A stretch of DNA of 64,000 bases from Pseudomonadota bacterium (GCA_020161615.1 JAIUPD010000006.1:124001-188000); one strand, 5' to 3'. Numbered from the stretch's first letter, positions 15,576-24,433 are shown. The notes: generated by a model not told the origin, from the sequence alone. A program made the numbers and translations.

Positions 15576-16925
15576 ATGAAATACCAATCCCAGAAAGTGG
15601 CCTATGCGTACTTCCTCGTGGCGCTGGCCCTGTTTGCGATCCAGGTGATGGGCGGGCTGCTCGCCGGCTGGATCTACGTTTCGCCCAATTTCCTGTCCGA
15701 GATCCTGCCCTTCAACATCGTGCGGATGATCCACACCAACGCGCTGGTGGTCTGGCTGCTGCTGGGCTTCTTCGGCGCGGCCTATTTCCTCGTGCCCGAG
15801 GAGGCCGAGCGCGAGCTCTATTCCGCCAAACTCGCCTATCTGCAACTGGCGATCCTGGTGATCGGCACGCTGGGCGCGGTGGGCAGCTACCTGGTCGGCA
15901 TCCACGGTGGGCGCGAGTTCCTGGAACAGCCCCTATGGGTCAAGTTCGGCATCCTCATTGCCGCGCTGATCTTCCTGTTCAACATTACCATGACCGCGCT
16001 GGCGGGCCGCAAGACGGCGATCACCAACGTGCTGCTGATGGGTCTGTGGCTGCTGTCGCTGCTCTGGGTCTTCGCGATTATCAACCCGGAGAACCTGGGC
16101 CTCGACAAGATGTACTGGTGGTTCGTCGTTCACCTCTGGGTCGAGGCGACCTGGGAGCTGGTGATGGCCGCGATCCTCGCCTTCCTGATGCTGAAGCTGA
16201 CCGGCGTCGACCGCGAGGTGGTCGAGAAATGGCTCTATATCATCGTCGCCACGGCGCTGATCTCGGGCATTCTGGGCACCGGGCACCATTACTACTGGAT
16301 CGGCACGCCCGGCTATTGGCAGTGGATCGGCTCGATCTTCTCGACCTTCGAGGTGGTGCCCTTCTTCCTGATGATGTCCTTCGCCTTCGTCATGGTCTGG
16401 AAGGGCCGGCGCAACCATCCGAACAAGGCCGCTTTGCTCTGGTCGCTGGGCTCGTCGACCGTGGCCTTCTTCGGCGCCGGGGTCTGGGGTTTCCTGCATA
16501 CGCTGCACGGGGTGAACTTCTATACCCATGGCACGCAGATCACCGCCGCGCACGGGCACCTCGCCTTCTATGGCGCCTATGTCGCGCTGAACCTGGCGAT
16601 GTTCACCTACGCGATGCCGATCCTTCGCAACCGCGATCCCTATAACCAAGTGATCAACATGGGCGCCTTCTGGCTGATGACGGGCGGCATGGCCTTCATG
16701 ACCTTCACCCTCACCTTCGCCGGCACCATCCAGACGCATATGCAGCGCGTGCTGGGCGATGATTTCATGAGCGTGCAGGACGGGCTGTCGCTGTTCTACC
16801 TGATGCGCTTCGGTTCGGGCGTGGCGGTGGTCACGGGCGCACTGGTCCTGATCTATGCCCTGCTGGTTGCGCGCCGTCGCGAGATCATCGCGCCGGGCAG
16901 CGCCCAGCCGGTGGCGGGGGAATGA
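15576..16925 (+). CDS. norB: Nitric oxide reductase catalytic subunit
   Basis: 449 residues, about twelve membrane helices, haem-copper oxidase superfamily. It reduces two NO to N2O at a haem b3/non-haem iron centre. The conserved histidines are visible in MIHTNALVVWLL (haem b), in the TGHHYYWIGTPGYW motif and in the HGTQITAAHGHLAFYGAY segment. The start at 15576 is preceded by GAGGAGAG; an upstream in-frame start at 15561 would overlap norC without a ribosome site. It is the short cNor form that needs NorC, not the long quinol-dependent type. Confidence 0.96.
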   Translation: MKYQSQKVAYAYFLVALALFAIQVMGGLLAGWIYVSPNFLSEILPFNIVRMIHTNALVVWLLLGFFGAAYFLVPEEAERELYSAKLAYLQLAILVIGTLGAVGSYLVGIHGGREFLEQPLWVKFGILIAALIFLFNITMTALAGRKTAITNVLLMGLWLLSLLWVFAIINPENLGLDKMYWWFVVHLWVEATWELVMAAILAFLMLKLTGVDREVVEKWLYIIVATALISGILGTGHHYYWIGTPGYWQWIGSIFSTFEVVPFFLMMSFAFVMVWKGRRNHPNKAALLWSLGSSTVAFFGAGVWGFLHTLHGVNFYTHGTQITAAHGHLAFYGAYVALNLAMFTYAMPILRNRDPYNQVINMGAFWLMTGGMAFMTFTLTFAGTIQTHMQRVLGDDFMSVQDGLSLFYLMRFGSGVAVVTGALVLIYALLVARRREIIAPGSAQPVAGE

Positions 16926-17722
16926 CCATGGGCATCCAGGACACCCCCCGGCTTCCCTTTTACCAGGAGACAGGGCGCGAATGCGCCCTGTTCGAAACCG
17001 CCCATGCCAAGGGCCTGCCCCTGCTGCTGAAAGGCCCGACCGGCTGCGGCAAGACCCGGTTTGTCGAGCATATGGCGGCACGGCTGGGCAAGACGCTGCA
17101 CACCGTCGCCTGCCACGACGACCTTTCCGCCGCCGACCTGATCGGGCGCTACCTGCTCAAGGGCGGCGAGACGGTTTGGGTCGACGGCCCCCTGACCCGC
17201 GCGGTCCGGGAAGGGGGTATCTGCTACCTCGACGAGGTGGTCGAGGCGCGGAAGGACGTGACCGTCGTTCTGCACCCCCTGACCGACACCCGCCGCACGC
17301 TGGTCATTGATCGCACCGGCGAGGAATTGGTGGCCCCGCGCGAGTTCATGCTCGTGGCCAGCTACAACCCCGGCTACCAGAACGTGCTGAAACGGCTGAA
17401 ACCCTCGACCCGCCAGCGCTTTCTGTCCCTCGGTTTCGACTTCCCGCAGCCCGAGGCCGAGATCGCCATCGTCAGCCGCGAAAGCGGGCTGGAGGCCGGG
17501 CGCGTGGCGCCGCTGGTGCGGCTCGGCGGGGCGATTCGGCGGCTTTCGGGGATGGATCTGGAAGAGGGGGTCTCGACACGCCTGTTGATCTATGCCGCGA
17601 CGCTGATGGCCAGCGGCATGGGGGTCATGCAGGCCATCGAGGCCGCGATCATCGAGCCGATGACCGACGAGGCGGATGTGCAGCGCGCGCTGCGCGATGT
17701 CGTCGCCACGATCTACGGGTGA
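16922..17722 (+). CDS. norQ: MoxR-type AAA+ ATPase for NO reductase maturation
   Basis: 266 residues. Walker A GPTGCGKTR near residue 41 and Walker B ICYLDEV, with the arginine-finger region LKPSTRQRF, define a MoxR-family AAA+ ATPase. NorQ works with the VWA protein NorD to insert the non-haem iron or otherwise activate the NorCB complex. The ATG overlaps the norB stop (ATGA), so translation is coupled. A second ATG two codons on (16928) is a possible alternative start. Full length and intact. Confidence 0.93.
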   Translation: MTMGIQDTPRLPFYQETGRECALFETAHAKGLPLLLKGPTGCGKTRFVEHMAARLGKTLHTVACHDDLSAADLIGRYLLKGGETVWVDGPLTRAVREGGICYLDEVVEARKDVTVVLHPLTDTRRTLVIDRTGEELVAPREFMLVASYNPGYQNVLKRLKPSTRQRFLSLGFDFPQPEAEIAIVSRESGLEAGRVAPLVRLGGAIRRLSGMDLEEGVSTRLLIYAATLMASGMGVMQAIEAAIIEPMTDEADVQRALRDVVATIYG

Positions 17723-19620
17723 CCCGGATGCGCATCCTCGATCTGATGGCGCCGGAGGAGACCGTGGGCGAGATCTGGCACGGTCTCGCCCAGGGCCTCG
17801 GCGCCGCGCGGCATTACCCCGAGGCCGGGGTCACGCTGGCCTCGCTCCGCCCCTCGCTGGCGCTGCTCTTCCGGGCACTGGGCGGTGCGGCCTCGGTCGA
17901 GCTGGTCGAGGCGCCGGAAACCGCGATCACCCACCGTCCCGACCTGACCCGCAAGCTGGCCGCAGGGCGCGACACCGAGACGCGCGCGCGTTTCGACGGC
18001 GAGCGTCTGGCCTTGCCGCCGGTGATCGGGGCCTTCCCGGCCGCCGATCTGAATCGCGCGGCCTTTTTCTGGTTGACCGCGGCGGCCGCCCTGACGCCGC
18101 TGCACGACGCCCTGTCGACCGAAGGGCCGGGCGACGCACTGGCCGCCGATCTCGAGCAGCTGCGCGCCAATGCCGAGGCCACCCGGAGGGTCCGCGTGGC
18201 CTGCCCGGGCCTGCGCGACCTTTATCGCGCCATGACGCCCTGGGCGCTGGCCTGCCGTCCCGATCCCCTGCCCCTTGCCCCGCCCTCGGAAGCGGCGGTC
18301 GAACGGTTGCTCCGGGCAACCCTGGCCGAGCGCGCGGTGGAGGATGACATGCCGCCAGCGGGGCGCGGACATCTGCCCTTTGCGCCGGTGCCTTTCTGGC
18401 TGCACTGGACCCGTCCTGGCAGGGGTGAGGCCGCGCCCGAGCCAGAGGCCGAGCCCGGCCCGGCCCCTTCGGCCGCCGTCACCAAGCGCAAATTCGGCCA
18501 GCGCCGCGACCTGGATCAGGCGAACCGGCGCGACAGTTTCATCGTCCACCGCTTCGAGGCGATCCTGAGCTGGGTCGAGGCGCTGAACGTCAACCGTTCC
18601 GTCGATGACGACGACGACGAAAACGCCGCCAAGGCCGCCGACGATCAGGACCGCCTGACTCTGTCAAGGAACGACCGCAAGGCGGCAACGCGGCTCAGGC
18701 TGCATCTCGACCTCTCGCCCGCCGATGCCGATCACGAACGTCTGGCCGGCACCCATACCTATCCCGAATGGAACCACCGCGCGCGCAGCTACATGCCCGA
18801 TCATGTCCGCGTGCTGGAAGCCCCGGCCGAAGAGAACACTGCCTATCACGGCAATCCCCGCCGCATCCGCGAGGTCCGGCGCCAGTTCGAGGCCCTGCGA
18901 CCGCGCCGCCTGCTGCAACCTAGGCAGGTGGACGGCGCCGAGCTGGACCTCGACGCGCTGCTGACCGCGCAGACTGACCTGCGCGCCACCGGACGCGGGT
19001 CGGACCGGATCTGGCAGGCCGCGCGGCAGATCGAACGAGACCTGAGCGTCGCCTTCCTTATCGACACCTCGCGGTCGACCGAGGCCGCGATTGGCGAGAC
19101 CTCGGTGATCGAAGTTGCGCGTGAGGCGATGGCGGCGATGGCCGAGGGGATCGACGCGGCGGGCGACCGGCTGGGCATCTGGGGCTTTTCCTCGCTGCGC
19201 CGGGACCGGGTGTTCCTGAGCCGCGTCAAGGAGTTCGCCGAGCCGGTCACCGCACTGACCCGCGCCCGGATCGGCGGGCTCCGCCCCGGGCATTACACCC
19301 GCCTCGGCGCCGCGATCCGCCACGTATCCGCTCAGTTGCAACAGGAAACCGCCACCCGCCGCCTGCTCCTCGTGCTGACCGACGGCAAGCCCAACGACCT
19401 CGACCATTACGAGGGCCAGCACGGGATCGAGGACAGCCGCATGGCGGTGCGCGAAGCGCGGCGCGCGGGGCTCGCCCTGCATGGCGTGGTCATCGACGAG
19501 GACGGGCAGGACTGGTTCCCCCGCATCTTCGGCCGCGGCGGTTTCACCCTGCTGCCCGATCCCGGCCGCCTGACCCGCGCCCTTCCCGATCTCTACCGCC
19601 ATCTCACGCAGGAGACCTGA
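17719..19620 (+). CDS. norD: VWA-domain NO reductase activation protein
   Basis: 633 residues. The C-terminal third is a von Willebrand A domain with the metal-ion site DTSRST after SVAFLI, and later VLTDGKPNDLDHYEG. The N-terminal part is helical and variable, with an acidic run (DDDDDENAAK) near residue 295. NorD partners NorQ and is required for active NO reductase in several denitrifiers. The start overlaps the norQ stop; GTG at 17719 or ATG at 17728 are both possible. Size matches NorD proteins. Confidence 0.92.
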   Translation: MTRMRILDLMAPEETVGEIWHGLAQGLGAARHYPEAGVTLASLRPSLALLFRALGGAASVELVEAPETAITHRPDLTRKLAAGRDTETRARFDGERLALPPVIGAFPAADLNRAAFFWLTAAAALTPLHDALSTEGPGDALAADLEQLRANAEATRRVRVACPGLRDLYRAMTPWALACRPDPLPLAPPSEAAVERLLRATLAERAVEDDMPPAGRGHLPFAPVPFWLHWTRPGRGEAAPEPEAEPGPAPSAAVTKRKFGQRRDLDQANRRDSFIVHRFEAILSWVEALNVNRSVDDDDDENAAKAADDQDRLTLSRNDRKAATRLRLHLDLSPADADHERLAGTHTYPEWNHRARSYMPDHVRVLEAPAEENTAYHGNPRRIREVRRQFEALRPRRLLQPRQVDGAELDLDALLTAQTDLRATGRGSDRIWQAARQIERDLSVAFLIDTSRSTEAAIGETSVIEVAREAMAAMAEGIDAAGDRLGIWGFSSLRRDRVFLSRVKEFAEPVTALTRARIGGLRPGHYTRLGAAIRHVSAQLQQETATRRLLLVLTDGKPNDLDHYEGQHGIEDSRMAVREARRAGLALHGVVIDEDGQDWFPRIFGRGGFTLLPDPGRLTRALPDLYRHLTQET

Positions 19621-19621
19621 C

Positions 19622-19795
19622 ATGCGTTTTCTCCCCCTCATCCTGTCCCTGATCGCCACCCCGGTGGTGGCCGACGCCTTCGAGCGGCCGATCCCGCAGG
19701 CCCAGACCGCCGAGGCGGAATTCTGGTACTTCGTGGCCTCGCTGGCGCTTCTGGCCGCGCTGCTCGGCGTGCAATGGCTGGTGCGACGGTCATGA
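19622..19795 (+). CDS. Very small membrane protein in the nor operon (57 aa)
   Basis: A 57-residue frame directly after norD (one base gap) and overlapping the next gene. It begins MRFLPLILSLIATPVVADAF, a convincing signal peptide with cleavage after VVA, followed by a short periplasmic linker (ERPIPQAQTAEAE) and one membrane helix (FWYFVASLALLAALLGVQWL) ending in RRS, so the topology is N-out, C-in. In Rhodobacter sphaeroides 2.4.3 two genes called nnrT and nnrU follow norD, and in Paracoccus norE and norF do; I cannot tell from sequence whether this is any of them. Position and coupling argue that it is real. Confidence 0.72.
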   Translation: MRFLPLILSLIATPVVADAFERPIPQAQTAEAEFWYFVASLALLAALLGVQWLVRRS

Positions 19796-20019
19796 ACGGG
19801 TCTGTCTGGCGGCTGACTCTGGCGTTGTTTCCCTTCGGGTGGGGGGCGATGGCGGTGAACGTGTTCTTCGCCTCGTTGATCGGGTCTTGGGTCGGCTTGC
19901 CCGTGCTGGGCACGCTGCCCTCGGTCGCGCTTGGCGCCCTGATCGCCCTACCCGGCACCTGGGCCTTCGCCCGCCATATCTGCCAACTGATGCAGCGGGC
20001 CGAGGAGGGCGAGGAATGA
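19792..20019 (+). CDS. Small two-helix membrane protein in the nor operon (75 aa)
   Basis: 75 residues with two hydrophobic helices (about 7-28 and 33-58) and a charged C-terminus (QRAEEGEE). The ATG overlaps the previous stop and its own stop overlaps the nnrS start, so it is locked into the norCBQD-nnrS transcription unit. It resembles in size and topology the small proteins (NorF, NnrT) found next to nor and nnrS genes in alphaproteobacteria. The biochemical role is not known to me; assembly or stabilisation of NorCB or NnrS in the membrane is possible. Confidence 0.75.
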   Translation: MNGSVWRLTLALFPFGWGAMAVNVFFASLIGSWVGLPVLGTLPSVALGALIALPGTWAFARHICQLMQRAEEGEE

Positions 20020-21212
20020 GCACGATGGACCGCCACCGCGCCTGGGAAGGCCCGGCACTCTTCAGCTTCGGCTTCCGCCCGTTCTTTCTGGGCGCCGGGA
20101 TCTGGGCCACGGTGACCATGGCGTTGTGGATCGCGGTATTGTCCGGCCGGCTGATCCTGCCCACGCGCCTGCACCCGGTCGACTGGCACGCCCATGAATT
20201 CCTCTTTGGCTATCTCGGGGCGGTGATGGCGGGGTTCCTGATGACCGCGGTGCCCAACTGGACCGGCCGCATGCCGCTGGTCGGGCGCCCGCTGGCGCTG
20301 CTCTTCGCGCTCTGGTTGATCGGCCGGGCCGCCGTCACCGGTTCGGTGTTGCTTCCGCCCCTCGCGGTGCCGCTCGCCGACCTGGCCTTTCCGCTGGCCC
20401 TGCTGGCGGCGATGGGGCGCGAGGTGGTGGCCGGGCGCAACTGGCGCAATCTTGTGGTGCTGGGGATGCTGGGTCTGTTCACATTGGGCAACGCGGCCTT
20501 CCATCTCGACGCGATGCGCGGCGGCGCCCCGGCCCAGGGCGTTGGGCTCAGGCTGGGGATGGGGGCCGCAATTCTGCTGGTGGCGCTGATCGGCGGCCGG
20601 ATCATCCCCTCCTTCACCCGGAACTGGCTGGCCAAACGCGGCTCCGGCCGCCTGCCGACACCCCCCGACCGGCGTTTCGACAAGGCGGCGCTTCTGGCCC
20701 TGCTGGCCGCCCTCCTGCTCTGGATCGGGGCGCCCGAGGCACCGCTGGCCGGCGTTGGCCTGATCCTCGCGGGCGGCCTTCACGCCGTCAGGCTGTGTCG
20801 TTGGGCCGGGGATCGCTGCGCCGCCGAGCCGCTGGTCTGGGTCCTGCACCTGGCCTATGCCTTCGTGCCGGTGGGGGCGCTGGCCTTGGGCGCGGCAATC
20901 CTGTTTCCGGCCAGTCTGTCGCCCGCCGCCGCGCAGCATCTGTGGATGGCGGGCGGCATCGGCCTGATGACGCTGGCGGTGATGACCCGGGCCACGCTGG
21001 GCCATACCGGCCAGGCGCTGACAGTGGGGCGGGGAACCACCGTGCTTTATCTGGCGGTGATTCTGGCGGTTCTGGCCCGGCTGGGTGCGGGGCTGGTGCC
21101 CGGCAGCGCCGACCTGCTGCTGGCCTTGTCGGCCCTGGGCTGGATCGTCGGATTCGGCGGCTTTGCCCTGCTGTACGGCGGGCTTCTGTGGCGACCCCGG
21201 CGCCGGCGCTAG
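20016..21212 (+). CDS. nnrS: NnrS family haem-copper membrane protein
   Basis: 398 residues with about twelve membrane helices. NnrS hallmarks are the N-terminal PALFSFGFRPFFLGAGIW, the HPVDWHAHEFLFGYLGAVMAGFLMTAVPNW block with haem-ligand histidines, GGRIIPSFTRNWL, and LGHTGQALT. NnrS is made under denitrifying conditions and protects cells from nitrosative stress by affecting metal-nitrosyl chemistry. Translation is coupled to the preceding small gene by ATGA. Its stop codon overlaps the stop of the convergent gene within CTAG, leaving no room for a terminator. Confidence 0.93.
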   Translation: MSTMDRHRAWEGPALFSFGFRPFFLGAGIWATVTMALWIAVLSGRLILPTRLHPVDWHAHEFLFGYLGAVMAGFLMTAVPNWTGRMPLVGRPLALLFALWLIGRAAVTGSVLLPPLAVPLADLAFPLALLAAMGREVVAGRNWRNLVVLGMLGLFTLGNAAFHLDAMRGGAPAQGVGLRLGMGAAILLVALIGGRIIPSFTRNWLAKRGSGRLPTPPDRRFDKAALLALLAALLLWIGAPEAPLAGVGLILAGGLHAVRLCRWAGDRCAAEPLVWVLHLAYAFVPVGALALGAAILFPASLSPAAAQHLWMAGGIGLMTLAVMTRATLGHTGQALTVGRGTTVLYLAVILAVLARLGAGLVPGSADLLLALSALGWIVGFGGFALLYGGLLWRPRRRR

Positions 21213-22234
21213 AGCCGCGCGCGCCAGAGGCGGAACCGCCCCTGGCCGGTGACTTCCTCGATCAATCCGCGCTCGGTCAGCCGATCTAGATTGCGCTGGA
21301 CCGCGGCGCGCGAGGCCCCGGTTTCGGCCTCGGCCAGCGGGGCGGCGACCAGCGGCCAGCCCTCGATCACATCAAGCAGCAGCGCGGGGACGCGCCCCGA
21401 GAGGTCGCCGGTCGCCGTCTCGGCCCGCTGTCGCCAGGCGGTCAGCCGTTCGAGGTGCAGAAGGGCCGCCAGCACCGATTGCTCGGCCCCGGCAATCCAG
21501 GCGCCCAGCTTGCGCCGGGGCTCGCCCTGTCCCTGCAAGCCGCCCGGTCCCCCGGTCGCCAGCGGCAGGAAGGGCGCGCCCTGCCCGGGCAGACGGCTCA
21601 TCGCGGCACCATGGCGGGCGGCGAGGACCGCGGCCTCCAGGTCGCGGGCGATTTCAGGGCCGATCAGGCGCCAGGCCTGAAACAGGACCGCCGCTTGCGT
21701 CACCGGATGCAGGCCGGTCAGAGCGCGCAGCAGCAGCGTGAGATCCTCGGTCGTGTCGCCCGGCCGGTCGAGGAAGCCGCCAATGTCCTGAGCCGGGGCG
21801 GGACCATGCGTCAGGCGGCGGGTTGCCCAGCCCGCACGGGCAAGCGCCGCCTCGCTTTCGGCCGTGCTGCCGACGCGCAGCGCCAGCCACAGCCCCAGCC
21901 GTTCGACGGGGAAGCGGGTTCCGGCCCACCAGGACAGGTTCGCCACCTCCTGCAGCGCCAGCCGCAGCCTGAGGCCCGGCGGTCCCTGCCGAAGCCGCAG
22001 ATCCAGCTCGCCGAAAGCCAGGCTCAGCCCGGCCAGCGGTCCGGCCAGCGCCTGTTCGGCGGCGCGCCATTCCTCGGGGTCGAAAAGCGCGCGGCGGTCG
22101 GCCCGGGGCAGGGGCTGGCCCAGCGGGTCGTCATCCTCATAGGGACCGGGGAGGAACCACAGATCCTCCTCGGGGATGCCCGCGGGCTCCTCGTCCGGCT
22201 CCTCGGCGAAATCGTCATCGAAGGGACGGGGCAT
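21209..22234 (-). CDS. DNA-binding-like protein with C-terminal winged helix (RHE_PE00001-like)
   Basis: 341 residues, acidic at the N-terminus (PRPFDDDFAEEPDEEP), helical throughout, and ending in a likely winged helix (SRAAVQRNLDRLTERGLIEEV). The middle has WWAGTRFPVERLGLWLALRVG and ALTGLHPVTQAAVLFQAWRL. This architecture, together with a WGR gene three bases upstream, recalls the DUF1612/HTH proteins annotated as RHE_PE00001 family on rhizobial and roseobacter plasmids. The assignment is from memory and moderate. Its role is unknown; it may act in plasmid or chromid biology or be a regulator. It converges with nnrS with overlapping stops. Confidence 0.6.
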   Translation of the reverse strand: MPRPFDDDFAEEPDEEPAGIPEEDLWFLPGPYEDDDPLGQPLPRADRRALFDPEEWRAAEQALAGPLAGLSLAFGELDLRLRQGPPGLRLRLALQEVANLSWWAGTRFPVERLGLWLALRVGSTAESEAALARAGWATRRLTHGPAPAQDIGGFLDRPGDTTEDLTLLLRALTGLHPVTQAAVLFQAWRLIGPEIARDLEAAVLAARHGAAMSRLPGQGAPFLPLATGGPGGLQGQGEPRRKLGAWIAGAEQSVLAALLHLERLTAWRQRAETATGDLSGRVPALLLDVIEGWPLVAAPLAEAETGASRAAVQRNLDRLTERGLIEEVTGQGRFRLWRARL

Positions 22235-22237
22235 CGG

Positions 22238-22468
22238 CTAGCCCCGCGCGACATAGCCGCGACGGCGCTTGGCGGCCTCCAGCGCGCGGAAGGCCTGCAC
22301 CGCGTCGCGGGCCGAGGGGAAGGAATCGATCTTCTGCCGGCCATAGGTGCCGTTCCGGCCCCAGCCGCGCGTCACGCACCATTGTCCGAAAAGATCCCGC
22401 CCGAGGTCGATCCGATAGAACCGGTCGATATTCTCGGGGGCGTCGCGTCGCTCCAGCGATCTGTGCAT
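22238..22468 (-). CDS. WGR-domain protein
   Basis: 76 residues that are almost entirely a WGR domain: FYRIDLGRDLFGQWCVTRGWG with the WGRNGTYGR motif, then a helix (FPSARDAVQAFRALEAAKRRRGY). WGR domains occur in PARPs and in many small bacterial proteins and are thought to bind nucleic acid. The start at 22468 follows GAGGGCAAGG. It lies three bases before the 341-residue gene and is surely co-transcribed. Such a WGR gene beside a DUF1612/HTH gene is a recurrent pair on alphaproteobacterial accessory replicons. Confidence 0.8.
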   Translation of the reverse strand: MHRSLERRDAPENIDRFYRIDLGRDLFGQWCVTRGWGRNGTYGRQKIDSFPSARDAVQAFRALEAAKRRRGYVARG

Positions 22469-22554
22469 GCCTTGCCCTCGGCTGATCTTTGCGACTCTGG
22501 GCGCGCAGCGCGCAAAAAGCAAGGATTTTGCGCATTGAGGCGGCGGGAACCGCC

Positions 22555-23733
22555 TCAGGCAGCCTCAAGGCAGATCGCCACCCCCATGCCGCCCCCGATG
22601 CAGAGCGAGGCCAAGCCCTTCTGCGCCCGGCTGCGCCGCATCTCGTGCACCAGCGTGGTGACGATGCGGTTGCCGCTCGCCGCCAGCGGATGACCCAGGG
22701 CGATGGCGCCGCCGTTCACGTTGATCCGCGCGGGATCCCAGTCCATGTGCCGGTTGACGGCCAGCGACTGCGCGGCGAAGGCTTCGTTGATCTCCAGCCG
22801 GTCAAGGTCGGCCGCGGCCCAGCCGGCCCGGGTCAGCGCCGCGCGCGAGGCCTCGACCGGCCCCAGCCCCATGTCCATCGGGTCGAGCGCGGCAGCGGCA
22901 TAGCTGGCGATCCGGGCGAGCGGGGTCAGGTTCAGCGCCTGCATCCGCCGTTCCGACATCACCAGCACCGCCGAAGCGCCGTCGTTCAGGCCCGAGGCAT
23001 TGCCCGCGGTGATCGTCCCCTCGGGATCGAAGGCGGGGGCCATGGCCGAGAGCCGCTCCAGCGTGGTGGCGCGGGGCGATTCATCCTCGGCCACGATCCG
23101 CTCGCCCCCTCGACCGGGCAGCGTCACCGGCACGATCTCATCGGCGAAGATCCCGGCCTTCTGCGCTTCTGCCGCGCGTTCCTGCGAGGTCAGGGCGAAG
23201 AGGTCCTGCGCCTCCCGCGTTATCTGGAAGCGGCGGGCGAGCTGTTCGACGGTGTTGCCCATATGAATGTCGTTGAACACGTCCCAGAGCCCGTCGACGA
23301 TCATCATGTCCTCAAGCGCGAGGTCCCCCATCCGGGCCGGCGCGCGGCTTTTCCACAGCAGGCGCGGGGCCTCGGTCATGCTGTCCTGCCCGCTGGCCAG
23401 GACGATCCCGGCGTCACCCGCGCGGATCGCCTGTGCGGCGAGGTGGATGGATTTCTGCCCGGCGCCGCAGACCTTGTTGATGGTCATGGCGGGCACGCGG
23501 TCGGGGATGCCCGCCCAGATCGCCGCTTGCCGCGCCGGGTTCTGCCCGGCGCCGCCCTGCAAGACCTGACCGGCGATCACCTCGTCGATCAGGGCGGGGT
23601 CGATCCCGGCATCGGCGATCACTGCGCGCATCACCGCGGCCCCCAGCCGCGCCGCCGGAACCCCGGCATAGGCCCCGCCCAGCTTGCCGATCGGCGCGCG
23701 GCGCGCGGCGACGATGAAGACACCCGTGGACAT
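22555..23733 (-). CDS. Acetyl-CoA acetyltransferase (thiolase)
   Basis: 392 residues. All thiolase catalytic elements are present: nucleophilic Cys in NKVCGAGQKS, NEAFAAQ, the GGAIALGHP histidine, and the second cysteine in CIGGGMG. In this context it would cleave acetoacetyl-CoA into two acetyl-CoA, the last step of acetoacetate use. The start at 23733 lies 22 bases from a GGACCGAACGGTAC operator-like site. It is downstream of the TetR gene on the same strand by 65 bases. A GC hairpin at 22537-22556 overlaps the stop codon but lacks a T-run, so it is a weak terminator candidate. Confidence 0.93.
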   Translation of the reverse strand: MSTGVFIVAARRAPIGKLGGAYAGVPAARLGAAVMRAVIADAGIDPALIDEVIAGQVLQGGAGQNPARQAAIWAGIPDRVPAMTINKVCGAGQKSIHLAAQAIRAGDAGIVLASGQDSMTEAPRLLWKSRAPARMGDLALEDMMIVDGLWDVFNDIHMGNTVEQLARRFQITREAQDLFALTSQERAAEAQKAGIFADEIVPVTLPGRGGERIVAEDESPRATTLERLSAMAPAFDPEGTITAGNASGLNDGASAVLVMSERRMQALNLTPLARIASYAAAALDPMDMGLGPVEASRAALTRAGWAAADLDRLEINEAFAAQSLAVNRHMDWDPARINVNGGAIALGHPLAASGNRIVTTLVHEMRRSRAQKGLASLCIGGGMGVAICLEAA

Positions 23734-23754
23734 GCGATCCTCCCTCACGATTAT

Positions 23755-23768
23755 GGACCGAACGGTAC
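23755..23768. promoter_or_regulatory. Candidate TetR operator before the thiolase gene
   Basis: GGACCGAACGGTAC, one of several copies of a GACCG-N2-CGGTC inverted repeat in this module, 22 bases upstream of the thiolase start and overlapping the likely promoter. Binding by the TetR protein encoded next door is inferred. Confidence 0.6.
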
Positions 23769-23798
23769 AGCCTCGTGGCGGGCAGGTAAAGCCCGCTC

Positions 23799-24392
23799 TC
23801 AGCCCTTGCGGCAGGCGCGCAGCACAAGGCCCGCGAATTTCTCGGCCAGGGCCTCGATATCGCCCGCGCGTTGCGGCCCGACCCAGAGGAAGGCGTAGAA
23901 ATACATGCCTAGCAGCGCCTTCAGCTCGTCGGGATCGACGGCACGCAGCCGGGCGGCATCCCGCGCCTCGTTCATCACCCGCTCCCACAGGCGGAAGTAA
24001 TCGCCGTGCAGCCGGAGCACGGCGCGGCGGTATTCGGACGACAGCGCATGCACCTCGCGGAAACAGACCGTCATCTCGGCGTTGTCCTGAACCACAGCCT
24101 GCATCAGACCCAGCGACAGGGCGCGGATCCGCTGCTCGGGATCGTCGCTTTCGGCCAGGATCGTTTCGGCCTCGGCCAGCAGGTCGTGCAGATAGACGGT
24201 CATGATGTCGAAGAGCAGATCCTCCTTCGACCGTATGTGATGATAAAGCGCGCCCTTGCCGTGGTTGGTCGCACTGCTCAGCTCGGCGGTGCCGACGCTG
24301 CCATAGCCCTTTTCGGCGAAAAGCTGGGCCGCGGTTTTCATGATGGCGCGCTTGGTATCGCTGATCGGGCGCTTCTCGGCCGGGGTCTGCAT
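23799..24392 (-). CDS. TetR-family regulator of the acetoacetate module
   Basis: 197 residues. The N-terminal helix-turn-helix is clear (IMKTAAQLFAEKGYGSVGT, then TNHGKGALYHHIRSKEDLL, residues about 15-60). The C-terminal domain is typical of acyl-CoA-type TetR repressors, with an aromatic segment (MYFYAFLWVG). GAGGGAG precedes the start at 24392. It lies between the transporter and thiolase genes, and matching GACCG-N2-CGGTC palindromes occur before all transcription units of the module, including its own at 24434. An acyl-CoA or acetoacetate inducer is likely but unproven. Confidence 0.85.
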   Translation of the reverse strand: MQTPAEKRPISDTKRAIMKTAAQLFAEKGYGSVGTAELSSATNHGKGALYHHIRSKEDLLFDIMTVYLHDLLAEAETILAESDDPEQRIRALSLGLMQAVVQDNAEMTVCFREVHALSSEYRRAVLRLHGDYFRLWERVMNEARDAARLRAVDPDELKALLGMYFYAFLWVGPQRAGDIEALAEKFAGLVLRACRKG

Positions 24393-24433
24393 GGGGGCTC
24401 CCTCGATTCTCTGAACCTTCCTTATCAGTGAGT

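Noticed and set aside
22537-22556. Hairpin GAGGCGG/CCGCCTC as a rho-independent terminator of the thiolase gene
   Set aside because: The stem is clear but there is no T-run, and it overlaps the stop codon; kept only as a remark in the thiolase entry.
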